The notes: a model not told the origin generated them from the letters alone. A DNA stretch of 64,000 nucleotides from Pseudomonas rhizoryzae (GCF_005250615.1 NZ_SULM01000005.1:62001-126000); one strand, 5' to 3'. Shown: positions 17,972-26,872, counted from the first letter of the stretch. Translations and numbers: made by a program.

Positions 17972-18645
17972 CGGTCGTCTCCCGGCACGCCATAGCCCGG
18001 GGCGAGATCGGGTCGCACCGCCCGGTCGAGATAATCCTGCAACTGGGGCTGGTAGGCGCGCCAGAGGTCGGCTAACTGGCCGATGGGATCGGTCTCGGCC
18101 CAGTCGACGCGCAGATTGACGATGGGCCAACTCGGCTCGCCCACTACCAGCAGCGCCGCCGAATGCACCGGGCCAGCCTCGCCACCCGCGGCCATCGCCG
18201 TCTGCATGGCCAGTAGCAAGCGCTCGGCGAGGGCGCCCTGGCTGCCTTGGAAGCTGTCCACCAGCGCATCCACCACCGCCGTATTCGCCAGCATGTTGCC
18301 GGCAGCCACGCAGTCCCGACCGCTGCGGGCGTGGTGGATGCCCAAAGTCCTGGCGCCGCTATGGTGGGCACTGCGCCCCTGGGCGTCGATGACGGTCACC
18401 TGGCGGTAGTCGGCGTAGCCGTCGCTCGCCAGACTGGCGGCCAGGGCCGTCTCGGGTGCCAAGCCCTGCGCGAGTCCCTCCAGGGTGCGCGGCCCGAGGG
18501 CGGGCAAGGTGATGTTCTGCGAGCTGACGGCGCCGATCCCCGGTTGCAGCCAGGGGCAGCGGGCACCCACGGCGATGCTGGAGGAGCTGATGGCGATGCC
18601 GAATTGACCGGTCGCGGCGCAGCGGGCGGCGATGGAAAAGGTCAT
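17968..18645 (-). CDS. DUF1028 family protein
   Basis: A 225-residue protein opening with TFSIAARCAATGQFGIAISSSSIAVGARCPW, the hallmark of the DUF1028 family, which has an Ntn-hydrolase-like fold. The internal GNMLANTAVVDALVDSF is also family-typical. Biochemical function is not established; members are often found beside RidA and ABC amino acid importers, exactly as here. It sits between RidA (9-base gap) and the ArgE-type deacylase (4-base overlap). An amidohydrolase role on an imported amino acid derivative is inference. Confidence 0.88.
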   Translation of the reverse strand: MTFSIAARCAATGQFGIAISSSSIAVGARCPWLQPGIGAVSSQNITLPALGPRTLEGLAQGLAPETALAASLASDGYADYRQVTVIDAQGRSAHHSGARTLGIHHARSGRDCVAAGNMLANTAVVDALVDSFQGSQGALAERLLLAMQTAMAAGGEAGPVHSAALLVVGEPSWPIVNLRVDWAETDPIGQLADLWRAYQPQLQDYLDRAVRPDLAPGYGVPGDDR

Positions 18646-18654
18646 GGCACGGCC

Positions 18655-19071
18655 TCAGTCGGGAATCACGGCGATGACGTCGATCTCCATCAGCCACTGC
18701 GGCTGGCCCAGGGCCGAGACCACCAGCCCAGTGGAGATGGGGAAGACGCCCTTGAGCCACTTGCCGACCTCCTGGTACACCGGCTCGCGGTAGCGCGGGT
18801 CGATCAGGTAGGTGGTGGTCTTGACGATATGGCTGAGGTCGCTGCCGGCTTCCTCCAGCAGTTGCTTGACGTTCTTCATCGCCTGCTCCGCCTGGGCGCG
18901 GGGATCGCCCAGCCCGACCAGGTTGCCCTCGAAGTCGGTGCCCACCTGGCCGCGCACATAGACGGTGTTGCCGGCGCGCACCGCCTGGCAGAGGTCGTTG
19001 TCCAGGGTCTGGTTGGGGTAGGTGTGCTTGGTGTTGAACATGCGGATACGGGTGTGGGTCGGGGTAGCCAT
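18655..19071 (-). CDS. RidA family protein (reactive imine/enamine deaminase)
   Basis: A 138-residue member of the YjgF/YER057c/UK114 family. It shows the family pattern of NTVYVRGQVGTDFEGN, QAEQAMKNVKQLLEEAG and the closing strand with VEIDVIA-like sequence (MEIDVIAVIPD). RidA proteins trimerise and hydrolyse enamine/imine intermediates released by PLP or flavin enzymes. The arginine that binds substrate carboxylates in canonical RidA (RN-P motif) is not seen near residue 110; YLIDPRYREP stands there, so this is a diverged subfamily. It lies between the flavin monooxygenase and DUF1028 genes of the operon. Confidence 0.88.
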   Translation of the reverse strand: MATPTHTRIRMFNTKHTYPNQTLDNDLCQAVRAGNTVYVRGQVGTDFEGNLVGLGDPRAQAEQAMKNVKQLLEEAGSDLSHIVKTTTYLIDPRYREPVYQEVGKWLKGVFPISTGLVVSALGQPQWLMEIDVIAVIPD

Positions 19072-19092
19072 GGGGATGCTCCTTGTTTCGAA

Positions 19093-19184
19093 GTAGGTTG
19101 GGTTGAGACGGCTTTATCGTCGAAGCCCAACATTGCCGGCCTTCGGGTCGACGTTGGGCTTCGCTGGCGCTCAACCCAACCTAC
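19093..19184. repeat. Intergenic inverted repeat, copy 1
   Basis: Two imperfectly complementary arms (19093-19131 and 19153-19184), each containing the words AGGTTGGG and GAAGCCCAAC or their complements, flank a short centre. The right arm overlaps the last codons of the flavin monooxygenase gene. The same element occurs in inverted orientation at 59831-59919. It could fold into a long hairpin in the operon transcript between the monooxygenase and RidA genes. Confidence 0.75.
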
Positions 19185-20466
19185 GCGCCTGCAGGGGTTG
19201 GGCGGTCGTCTCGACGCCGGGGCGGTACTCCTGATACCGGCGCTGGATGGCGATCTGGTCGGCCACGTGGCGGGCGTCGTGCCAGCAGCCCCAGATGAAC
19301 GCCGAGCCGCGGCGACTGAGCCAGGGCAGGCCGACGAAATAGATGCCCGGCTCGGCGCCAACGCCGCGCTGGTGTTTGGGCTTGCCGTTCTCGCCGAAGG
19401 TGTCCACCTGCAGCCAGCTGAAGTCGGTGGCGTAGCCGGTCGCCCAGATCACCGAGGTCACGCCGGCGGCCTTGAGGTCCAGCGCCTTGAGTGGTTCGCG
19501 GATGCAGGCGGCGTCGGGCACCCGCTCGCGGGCCGCAGGTTCTTCGGGCAAATCCAGGCCATGGCGAGCGGCATAGGCATCGGCGGCGTCGAGCAAGGCC
19601 AGGTAGTTGGCATCGCCGGCGTCGAGGTTCTGGTTGAGGTCTGGCCGGAAGCGCACCACACCCTCGCTGAAGGTGTCGGTGAGGCCCACCAGGGTCATGC
19701 CGGCCTGGGCCAGGCGGCGGAAGTCCACGGTATGGCCGCCACGGGCGCCGCTGACGGCGATGGTCACGTGCTCGCGGCCCGGCTGCATGGTCTCGGTGTC
19801 CCACAGGCCGAGTACGCCCAGCCACCAGCAAAAGTCACGCCCGCGATAGGCCCGCGGCGGCCGGTCGTGCGGGCCGACGGACAGATAGACGCGCTTGCCG
19901 GCGAGCAAGAGTTCCTCGGCGATCTGCACCCCCGAGGAGCCGGCGCCGACCACCAGCACCGCGCCGTCCGGCAGTTGCTGCGGATTGAAGTACTGGGCGG
20001 AATGGATCTGGTAGAGCTCCTCGTCCTTGGGCGCAATGGCCGGGATGACGGGTTTCTGGAAGGGGCCGGTGGCCACCACCACCCGCTGCGCGCTGAGGTT
20101 GCCTGCCGAGGTCTCGACCAGGAAGCCGCTACGAGCCTCGTGCCGGCATACCCGGGTGACCGCGACGCCGGTACGGATGGGGGCGTCGATCTGCCGTGCA
20201 TAGGCCTCGAAGTAGGCGGCGATCTCGTCCTTGCCGGGGAAGCTGTCCGCCGGCGTCTGGAATTCCAGGCCGGGGAAGCGGTCGTGCCAGGCCGGGCCGT
20301 TGGCCACCAGGGAGTCCCAACGGCCGGTACGCCAGGCTTCGGCGATGCGGTTCTTTTCCAGCACCAGGTGTTCGATGCCCAGGCGGCCCAGGTGCTCGCT
20401 CATGGCGACCCCGGCTTGGCCGGCGCCTATCACCAGGGTGTCGATAGCGGTCGGTAATGCGGTCAT
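19171..20466 (-). CDS. Flavin-containing monooxygenase
   Basis: A 431-residue class B flavoprotein monooxygenase using FAD, NADPH and O2. The FAD motif VIGAGQAGVAMSEHLG lies at about residues 12-27, and the second Rossmann motif VVGAGSSGVQIAEELLLAG near 165-183 binds NADPH. Downstream ATGYATDFSWL is the conserved ATG block of this family. These enzymes oxygenate nitrogen or sulfur atoms, or insert oxygen beside ketones. In this operon, N-hydroxylation or oxidation of an imported amine is a reasonable inference. The stop codon lies inside intergenic repeat copy 1. Confidence 0.87.
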   Translation of the reverse strand: MTALPTAIDTLVIGAGQAGVAMSEHLGRLGIEHLVLEKNRIAEAWRTGRWDSLVANGPAWHDRFPGLEFQTPADSFPGKDEIAAYFEAYARQIDAPIRTGVAVTRVCRHEARSGFLVETSAGNLSAQRVVVATGPFQKPVIPAIAPKDEELYQIHSAQYFNPQQLPDGAVLVVGAGSSGVQIAEELLLAGKRVYLSVGPHDRPPRAYRGRDFCWWLGVLGLWDTETMQPGREHVTIAVSGARGGHTVDFRRLAQAGMTLVGLTDTFSEGVVRFRPDLNQNLDAGDANYLALLDAADAYAARHGLDLPEEPAARERVPDAACIREPLKALDLKAAGVTSVIWATGYATDFSWLQVDTFGENGKPKHQRGVGAEPGIYFVGLPWLSRRGSAFIWGCWHDARHVADQIAIQRRYQEYRPGVETTAQPLQARRLG

Positions 20467-20545
20467 GACGGTACCCTTCGGCCGCTCCGCAGGGGGCGGC
20501 CGTCATCTAAGCAGGAGGAGGGCGGAGCGCGGGGCGCCGCGGTGA

Positions 20546-21277
20546 TCAATCCAGTACGGACGGGTCCTGCTGGATCATCAGTTCTTTCATCTCGGCGAAG
20601 TGCTGCTCGGAAAAGTCGGTGATGCCTTCCCAGGCCCGTGCGGTCTTCTCGGCGACCTCGTCGGACAGCACCTTGAGCGGCTGGCCGGTGGACCAGGCGG
20701 TGACCAGGATTTGGCAGGCGCGCTCCAGGGTCCAGATGTCATCGAAGGCCTGGCCGATGGTGGGGGCGATCACCATGACGCCGTGGTTGCCCATCAGCAG
20801 GCGCTGCTTGCCGTCGAGCAGCCCGGCAAGGCGCGCGCCCTCGGCCTCGGTGTCGGCCATGCCGCCATAGAGTTCGTCTACCGCGAGACGGTTGAAGTAG
20901 CGCGCGGTGTTCTGGTCGATGGGCGGGACCTCGGGCTTGGCCAGGCAGGCCACCGCCGTGGTATGGACCGGATGCAGGTGCAGCACCACCCGCGCCTCCG
21001 GCAGACGACGATGGATCTGCCCATGGATCGACCAGGCGGTGGTGTCCACGTCCGGCCGCTCAGCGCCCTGGGGATCGTCCGCGTCCAGCAGCAGCAGGTC
21101 GCTGGCACGGATGCGCGAGAAGTGCTTCCACTTGGGATTGATCAGGAACTGCTTGCCGTCGGCGGAGACGGCGGCGCTGAAGTGGTTGGCGACGGCTTCG
21201 TGCATGCCGAGGTGGGCGATGATGCGAAAGGTCGCTGCCAGATCGATGCGCAGCCGTTCCTCATGAGAAGGTGCCAT
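20546..21277 (-). CDS. Class II aldolase/adducin family protein
   Basis: A 243-residue zinc-dependent class II aldolase fold protein. The zinc-binding histidines are visible in VVLHLHPVHTTAVA (about residues 98-111) and in MGNHGVMVI (about 160-168). NHFSAAVSADGKQFLINP near the N-terminus is the substrate-phosphate loop region. Members cleave or decarboxylate sugar phosphates or hydroxy acids; the variant here lacks clear phosphate-binding signatures and resembles aldolases in amine catabolic operons. It lies between the binding protein and monooxygenase genes. Confidence 0.85.
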   Translation of the reverse strand: MAPSHEERLRIDLAATFRIIAHLGMHEAVANHFSAAVSADGKQFLINPKWKHFSRIRASDLLLLDADDPQGAERPDVDTTAWSIHGQIHRRLPEARVVLHLHPVHTTAVACLAKPEVPPIDQNTARYFNRLAVDELYGGMADTEAEGARLAGLLDGKQRLLMGNHGVMVIAPTIGQAFDDIWTLERACQILVTAWSTGQPLKVLSDEVAEKTARAWEGITDFSEQHFAEMKELMIQQDPSVLD

Positions 21278-21328
21278 GGTCGTGACTCCAAAGGGGGCGT
21301 CCCAGCCGCGGGGACGCCTGGTTAGAAC

Positions 21329-22168
21329 TTAGGGCTTGGGCATCAGGGCGGCGATATCCGCCTCGGTGGGCGCCTGGAAGTTGTACTTCTTCAACAGCGC
21401 GGCGTACTCGGGGGTGGCGCTGTACTTTTTCAGCGCCTCGACCAGGGCATTCTTCACCTCGTCGTTGCCCTTTTTCACGCCGAAGCCGTTGAGCACCGGG
21501 TAGATCAGGGTGTCGGAGGAGATCACCACGCGATTGCCGAGCTTTTCCACCAGGCCGCGCGCCACGGCGGCGTCGGTGATCTGCGCCTCGACGGCCTTGG
21601 ACAGCAGCGCCTGGGTGGTCTGGGGATCGGTGCCGTATTCGCTCACGGCGATGGGCTTGAGACCGTTCTTCACGCAGTACTCGTCCGACAACTTGTGCAA
21701 CTGCTGCAGCCAGGAGGTGGCGCCCATGGAGCCGATCTTGTGGCCGCAGAAGTCTTCCGGTTTCTTGGGCTGATAGTCGCTGCCCTTTAGCGCGATGATG
21801 GCCTCGCCGCTCTTGAGGTAGGGGATCATGTCGATCACCTTGAGGCGGTCGGCGGTGATGTACATCGACGAGTTGGTGATGTCGAAGCGACCGCCCTGCA
21901 GCCCGGTGATGAGGTTGGGGAAGCGGGTGTCGAGGGTTTCCACGCTGCGGCCCATGATCTTGCCCAGGCCATCGACGAATTCGATGTCGAAGCCGGCCGG
22001 CTTGTTGTCCTGCACGTATTCGTAGGGGAAGAAGGTCAGGTCGGAGCCGGCGATGAGCTTGCCCGGCTGCAGGAAGTCGGCCGAGGCCAGGCTGGAGGCC
22101 AGGGCCAAGGTAGCGCCCAGCACGGTGGTGGTGAGGCTTCGAATCGAGGCGCTGCTGAATCTTTGCAT
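21329..22168 (-). CDS. ABC transporter substrate-binding protein (amino acid type)
   Basis: A 279-residue periplasmic binding protein of the SBP_bac_3 family. The signal peptide has its cleavage site after ASA near residue 30. Family marks are GSDLTFFPYEYVQDNKPAGFDIEFVD and RFDITNSSMYITADR, the ligand clamp region. The ATG at 22168 has a strong AAGGAG site; the longer open frame to 22567 overlaps the upstream dioxygenase gene and is not used. It delivers its ligand to the fused permease/ATPase encoded two genes upstream. The ligand is probably an amino acid or derivative. Confidence 0.92.
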   Translation of the reverse strand: MQRFSSASIRSLTTTVLGATLALASSLASADFLQPGKLIAGSDLTFFPYEYVQDNKPAGFDIEFVDGLGKIMGRSVETLDTRFPNLITGLQGGRFDITNSSMYITADRLKVIDMIPYLKSGEAIIALKGSDYQPKKPEDFCGHKIGSMGATSWLQQLHKLSDEYCVKNGLKPIAVSEYGTDPQTTQALLSKAVEAQITDAAVARGLVEKLGNRVVISSDTLIYPVLNGFGVKKGNDEVKNALVEALKKYSATPEYAALLKKYNFQAPTEADIAALMPKP

Positions 22169-22197
22169 GGCGGTGCTCCTTGAGGGGATGGGAAAGA

Positions 22198-23070
22198 TCA
22201 AACGGCGGCCTGGTCGAGCCCGGCCTGTTGGACGAAGAAGGAGGCGCCGCGTGGCTTTTGCGGCAGGCGCACGCTGTTGGCCACGCTGCGCACCAGGCCG
22301 CTTTCCCGGCCTGCTACCAGCACGCCGGCGTGTTCGCTGGGCAGCGGGTTCTCGCCGAAGGGCAGGGCGTCTTCGGCGGCGTAGACGCTGATGAACAGGG
22401 TGCGCGGCAATTCGGTCTGGTTGGGGCTGGAGGCGTGCAGCAGGCGGGTGTGCATGAAGCACACCGAGCCAGCCGGGCCGAAGCAGGCCACGGGTTCGCC
22501 GCAGTGTTCGGCCACCACGCTGTCGTCCACCGATCCGGTGAAACGACCGTCTTGCCAGTGCGACCACAGCGGACCCTTGTGGCTGCCGGGGATGACCGTG
22601 AGCGGACCGTTTTCCGGGGTCACTTCGCTGACCATCAGCAGCGCGGTCACCACGTCATCGTTGCTGTGCGGGGTGAAGAGGAAGTCCTGGTGCCACTTCA
22701 CCTGGGTGGCGGTGTGCGGCAGCTTCGAGTTGATCTTGCTGTGGTGGAAGCGGGTGCCGCTGCCACCGATCAGTTGGGCCGCGACCTGGGCCATCCGCGA
22801 GGCGAAGGCGACCTGGCGATAGGCCGAGGAAATCTCGGTGGGCGAGCTGACCCGGCGCAGGGAGGGGTGATCGGGCCGATGGTCCAGCTCCACGTCGAAG
22901 CGTGCCCGACCGTCCTGGGTCTCGCCCCACGCCTCGGCGTGGCTGCGGCTGTCTTCCACCCAGCGCTCGAAATCGGCCTGCAGCGCGGCGATTTCGTCGG
23001 CGCTCAGCAGGTTCTCGACTACCAGGTAACCGTTCTTGTGGAAACTATCCAGTTGCGCTTGCTCGATCAT
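22198..23070 (-). CDS. Phytanoyl-CoA dioxygenase (PhyH) family protein
   Basis: A 290-residue Fe(II)/2-oxoglutarate dioxygenase. The iron triad is apparent: HQD at residues 127-129 and H212 (LLHASSPN). R223 is in position to bind 2-oxoglutarate. PhyH-family enzymes hydroxylate small substrates such as ectoine, amino acids or acyl-CoAs. Embedded between ABC transporter genes, it likely performs the first hydroxylation of the imported compound (inference). The ATG at 23070 with TGGAGAA upstream is preferred over a start at 23103, which would overlap the ABC gene. Confidence 0.88.
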   Translation of the reverse strand: MIEQAQLDSFHKNGYLVVENLLSADEIAALQADFERWVEDSRSHAEAWGETQDGRARFDVELDHRPDHPSLRRVSSPTEISSAYRQVAFASRMAQVAAQLIGGSGTRFHHSKINSKLPHTATQVKWHQDFLFTPHSNDDVVTALLMVSEVTPENGPLTVIPGSHKGPLWSHWQDGRFTGSVDDSVVAEHCGEPVACFGPAGSVCFMHTRLLHASSPNQTELPRTLFISVYAAEDALPFGENPLPSEHAGVLVAGRESGLVRSVANSVRLPQKPRGASFFVQQAGLDQAAV

Positions 23071-23099
23071 CTCTGTTCTCCAGAAGCCAAGGGTGGGGG

Positions 23100-24620
23100 T
23101 CAAGCCAGGGACACGTCTTTGAGGAAGGCCTCGACGCGTGGGTGCTGGCCGTTACGCAGTACCTGGGGCGCGTCGTCGCAGACCACGCGGCCCTTTTCCA
23201 TGAAGACGATGCGGTCCGAGACCTTGAAGGCGAAGTTCATCTCGTGGGTGACGATCACCATGGTGATGCCCTCCTGGGCCAGGGCCTCGATCACCTGCAG
23301 CACCTCGTTGACCTTCTCCGGGTCCAGCGCCGAGGTGGGCTCGTCGAAGAGCATGATCTGCGGCCGCATCATCAGCGCCCGGGCGATGGCCACCCGCTGC
23401 TGCTGGCCGCCGGAGAGCTGGTGCGGATACTTCCAGGCGTGGTCGAGCATCCCGACCTTATGGAGCAGGGCGTAGGCCTGCTGCTTGAGCGCCGCAGGGG
23501 TATCCAGGCGGTGATAGCGCGGAGCGAGCAGCAGGTTGTCCAGCACCGTGAGGTGGGGGAAGAGGTTGAAGCTCTGGAACACCATGCCGATGTCCAGGCG
23601 ATGCTCGGTGTGCTCGACAAAGCGCGGTTTCTGGGCGCCTTCCTTGCTCAGGTGGATGAACGGCTGACCATTGATGCGGATCTCGCCGTTGTCCAGTTGC
23701 TCCAGGCCGTTGAGCAGGCGGATCAGGGTGGTCTTGCCGGAGCCCGACGGGCCGATCACCGACACCACTTCGCCCGGCTGGATCTGCAGATTGACCGAGC
23801 CCAGCACCTCGACGTCGTTGTAGGCCTTGTGCAGCCGGGCGGCCTGCAGCGCCGGGATGGCCGCGTCCCATTGCGGCTTGGCGCTTGCGGTAGAGGCCTG
23901 GGTGGCCAGGGCCAGCACCTGCTCATCGGGGGTACGCACCACCTTGCGCTGGGTGACGTCGAGGAAGCGCTCCAGGCGTTTGAGCAGGAAGTCGAATACC
24001 GTGACGATCAGCACGTAGTAGAAGGCCACCGCCACCATGGTCTCCATGACCAGGAAGTTCTGCGAATACAGCCGCTGGCCCACCATCAGGATCTCGGTCA
24101 GGGAGATCACCGACACCAGGGAGCTGAGCTTGACGATGGAGATGTATTCGTTGGCCAGCGACGGCAGCGCCACCCGCAGCGCCTGGGGAATGACGATGCG
24201 CCACTGAGTGCCGAGAAAGCGCAGCCCCAGGGCCCGCGCCGCCTCGCCCTGGCCCTTGGGGATCGACAGCAGGCCACCGCGGTGGATTTCGGCGACATAG
24301 GCCGTCTCGCTGATGACCAGGCCGATCAGCCCCGCCCAGAAGGGATCGGCCAGGACCACCGAAGTCGCCGGCACCGCTTGCGGCAGGTTGTAGATGAAGA
24401 TCAGCAGCACCAGCAGCGGCACGCTGCGAAAGAACCAGATGTAGCCACGGGCGGGCAGGCTAAGGGCAGGATGCCGGGACTGCTTCGCCAGGGCGATGAA
24501 GAAGCCCAGCGCGATGCTGATGATCCAGGTAAGGGTGCTGAGTTTGATGACCGTCCAGGTTGCCAGCCAGAATTGAGTGTCGCCGATGAGGCTGAACATG
24601 TAGTTCCAGTCGAAAGTCAT
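23100..24620 (-). CDS. Amino acid ABC transporter, fused permease and ATPase
   Basis: A 506-residue fusion. Residues 1-230 are a HisM/GlnP-type permease with the EAA loop (SIPKGQGEAARALGL). Residues about 255-506 are an ATPase with Walker A GPSGSGKTT (about 287), Q-loop VFQSFNLFP, signature LSGGQQQR (about 400) and Walker B IMLFDEPTSAL. In most systems these are separate proteins; the dimer of this fusion would supply both permease and both ATPase domains. It is the first gene of the minus-strand operon and is divergent from the LysR gene. Confidence 0.93.
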   Translation of the reverse strand: MTFDWNYMFSLIGDTQFWLATWTVIKLSTLTWIISIALGFFIALAKQSRHPALSLPARGYIWFFRSVPLLVLLIFIYNLPQAVPATSVVLADPFWAGLIGLVISETAYVAEIHRGGLLSIPKGQGEAARALGLRFLGTQWRIVIPQALRVALPSLANEYISIVKLSSLVSVISLTEILMVGQRLYSQNFLVMETMVAVAFYYVLIVTVFDFLLKRLERFLDVTQRKVVRTPDEQVLALATQASTASAKPQWDAAIPALQAARLHKAYNDVEVLGSVNLQIQPGEVVSVIGPSGSGKTTLIRLLNGLEQLDNGEIRINGQPFIHLSKEGAQKPRFVEHTEHRLDIGMVFQSFNLFPHLTVLDNLLLAPRYHRLDTPAALKQQAYALLHKVGMLDHAWKYPHQLSGGQQQRVAIARALMMRPQIMLFDEPTSALDPEKVNEVLQVIEALAQEGITMVIVTHEMNFAFKVSDRIVFMEKGRVVCDDAPQVLRNGQHPRVEAFLKDVSLA

Positions 24621-24999
24621 CGTGAAAACCTGTCGCCGTTCATTGGAAGAACAGGACCGAAGAGGTAGGCCCGGTCGCTGTAATTACAGAATTGGCAATT
24701 GACGGACTTATCGTCAATTAACAAATTACGGGCCTCTGTATAGGAGTTGCCTATGCAGAAAGGTCGGTCGAGCAAGTGCCTTTTTTATATGCCCCGATAC
24801 GGGGCAAAGTGCCGCCACCAGGTGCCGGATTGCAGGATTTTGGTGCACTGGCTAGCGATAGCTGCAGACCGTGCCTGCTGGATTTTCAAGGGCTTGGCTA
24901 GGGCGTCAGGCAAAGGGCGGCTGCCTGGCATGGCTTTCGCTTCGAAGGCTAAGGCTATGCAGAATTAGGCTCTGCAGTGATTTTTCCTATAGGAAATCC
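24621..24999. other. Divergent promoter region between ABC operon and LysR gene
   Basis: A 379-base region of locally low GC holding the control sites for both directions. The two palindromes at 24678-24719 are described separately. The rest (24740-24990) shows no recognisable gene; a frame extending the LysR protein upstream to 24871 has no homologous character. Confidence 0.5.
24678..24719. promoter_or_regulatory. Tandem palindromes, candidate LysR operator
   Basis: CTGTAATTACAG (24678-24689) is a perfect 12-bp palindrome. Eight bases later AATTGACG (24697-24704) and CGTCAATT (24712-24719) form a perfect 8-bp inverted repeat with a 7-base centre, fitting the T-N11-A pattern of LysR-type boxes. 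The pair lies 60-100 bases upstream of the ABC transporter start. Confidence 0.6.
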
Positions 25000-25932
25000 G
25001 TGACCCATTTTACGCTCAGGCAACTTCGTTACTTCGTCGCCGTGGTCGAGGAAGACAGCATCGTCGAAGCGGCGCGACAACTGCATATATCCCAGCCGTC
25101 GATATCCGTCGCCATCAAGAATCTCGAAGAAAGTTTCGAGCAGAAGTTGTTCGTGCGCCATCACGCCCAGGGCGTTTCCCTGACCGCCAGCGGGCGCCGC
25201 CTCTATGAAAAGGCCAAGGAGTTGTTGCGGCTTTCCTATGAGCTGGAGCAGAACGCCCGCGCGGAAAGCGAGATGGTCTCGGGCACGGTGGCCGTCGGTT
25301 GTTTCGAGTCCGCGGCGCCGCTCTATCTGCCCAAGCTGGTCGCCGGCTTCAAGCGGCTCTATCCGGAAATCACCATCCAATTGCACGACGGCGAACAGCA
25401 CGAATTGATGCACGGGGTACACCGTGGGCGCTTCGACCTGGTGTTCCTCTACGACCTGGAACTGGGTGATTCCATCACCAAGGAAAAGCTCAACGCCCCG
25501 CACAAGCCCTATGCCTTGCTGCCCATCGCCCATCCGCTGGCGCGCAAGAAGGCGGTGACGCTCAAGGAGCTGAGCCGCGAGCCCATGATCCTGCTGGACG
25601 TGGTGCCCAGCCGTAACTACTTCATCGATATCTTCAAGGAAAAGGGCTACCACCCCACGGTGGCCTACAGCTCGCCCTCCATCGAAATGGTGCGCTGCAT
25701 GGTGGGGCAGGGGCTGGGCTTTTCCGTGCTGGTCACTCGGCCAACCACCGACATCACCTACGACGGCAAGCGCCTGGCCCAGGTCAACATCCACGACGAC
25801 ATGCCGGCCTCGACCTTCATCATGGCCTACCTGCGCAACAACGAGCCGACCAAGGCCACGCGGCTGTTCATGGATTACTGCCGCAGCGTGGATCTTTCGC
25901 CGCTGGCGCCGGAGCAGGTAGCCGCTGGCTGA
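25000..25932 (+). CDS. LysR-family transcriptional regulator
   Basis: A 310-residue regulator: winged helix at residues 3-60 (FTLRQLRYFVAVVEEDSIVEAARQLHISQPSIS), then a two-lobed effector domain. The GTG at 25000 preceded by AGGAAA is chosen because the DNA-binding domain starts there. It is divergent from the eight-gene uptake and catabolism operon and probably activates it in response to the substrate or an intermediate (inference). The next gene, another LysR regulator, is convergent. Confidence 0.88.
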   Translation: MTHFTLRQLRYFVAVVEEDSIVEAARQLHISQPSISVAIKNLEESFEQKLFVRHHAQGVSLTASGRRLYEKAKELLRLSYELEQNARAESEMVSGTVAVGCFESAAPLYLPKLVAGFKRLYPEITIQLHDGEQHELMHGVHRGRFDLVFLYDLELGDSITKEKLNAPHKPYALLPIAHPLARKKAVTLKELSREPMILLDVVPSRNYFIDIFKEKGYHPTVAYSSPSIEMVRCMVGQGLGFSVLVTRPTTDITYDGKRLAQVNIHDDMPASTFIMAYLRNNEPTKATRLFMDYCRSVDLSPLAPEQVAAG

Positions 25933-25964
25933 GAGGAGTGGATAGCCGCCGCCCGAAGGATTTC

Positions 25965-26861
25965 CTACTCCGGCTTGGTCCCGATCTGTTCGCGCAACAG
26001 CTGCAAATAGCGCCGGGCCCCCAGGCCCTGGGGGCGGTTCTTGATCCAGATGACGTCGATCCAGCGGCGGATTTGGCTGGCCATGTTGTCGAACTGCACC
26101 TGTTCCAGAAGCCCGGCGGCGATCAGCGGCCGCACCAGTGGATGGGGCAGATAGGCCCAGCCCAGCCCGGCCTGCACCAGGTCGAGGGTCGCCAGGTAGC
26201 TATCGGTCAGCCACACCCGGTGCGACAGCACTATCTGCGGGTCCGAGGCGTTGCGGTCATCGCCGGCCGCCACGATCTGGCGGGTATCAGCCATCAGCGT
26301 CTCGCCCAACGGATGGCCCGCGCGGGTCGAGGGATAGCCGGGCGCGGCCACCGCGGTCAGCAACTGGCTGCCGGCCTCGGCGAAGCCCTCGTGTTCGTCG
26401 ATGCCCGGGCGTTCGAAGATCAGCGCCACGTCCACGCTGCCTTCGTGCAGCAAGCGGATCGCCTCGGTCCGCGCCGCCGAGCGGATCTCGATCTCCAACG
26501 CTGGGAATTCCTCGGCCAGGGTGGCGAGCGGCCGGCTCCAGGCGCCGGTTTGCAACTCGGGCGCCATCACCAGCACGAAGCGGCGCTCCAGGCCCGCATG
26601 CAGCTGCAGGGCATGGGCGTCGAGCAGATTGAGTTGGCTGGCTACCTGGCGTGCCTGGGGTTCGAGGGCGCGGGCCGCGGGCGTCGGCAGTGCCTTGCGG
26701 GTAGCGCGGTCGAACAGCACCAGATCCAGTTCCGCCTCCAACTGAGAGATGGCCATGTTGACGGCGGAGGGCACCCGGCCAAGCGCCCGGGCGGCTGCAG
26801 AAAAGGAGCCCTCGTCGATCACGGCGAGGAAGACCCGGAGCGTTTCGCTGGTGAAAGCCAT
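25965..26861 (-). CDS. LysR-family transcriptional regulator
   Basis: A 298-residue LysR-type protein. The DNA-binding helix-turn-helix is in residues 1-60 (ETLRVFLAVIDEGSFSAAARALGRVPSAVNMAISQLEAEL). The effector domain follows, with WLTDSYLATLDLVQAGLGWAYLP in the C-terminal half. It is transcribed divergently from the SDR/aminotransferase/glutamine-synthetase operon with 89 bases between, so it is the probable regulator of that operon. Its 3' end faces the other LysR gene 32 bases away. Confidence 0.88.
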   Translation of the reverse strand: MAFTSETLRVFLAVIDEGSFSAAARALGRVPSAVNMAISQLEAELDLVLFDRATRKALPTPAARALEPQARQVASQLNLLDAHALQLHAGLERRFVLVMAPELQTGAWSRPLATLAEEFPALEIEIRSAARTEAIRLLHEGSVDVALIFERPGIDEHEGFAEAGSQLLTAVAAPGYPSTRAGHPLGETLMADTRQIVAAGDDRNASDPQIVLSHRVWLTDSYLATLDLVQAGLGWAYLPHPLVRPLIAAGLLEQVQFDNMASQIRRWIDVIWIKNRPQGLGARRYLQLLREQIGTKPE

Positions 26862-26872
26862 GGTTGTCAGTT

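Noticed and set aside
18247-20457. 736-codon plus-strand frame across DUF1028, RidA and monooxygenase genes
   Set aside because: Antisense to three well-supported genes and crosses their boundaries; composition is that of complementary codons.
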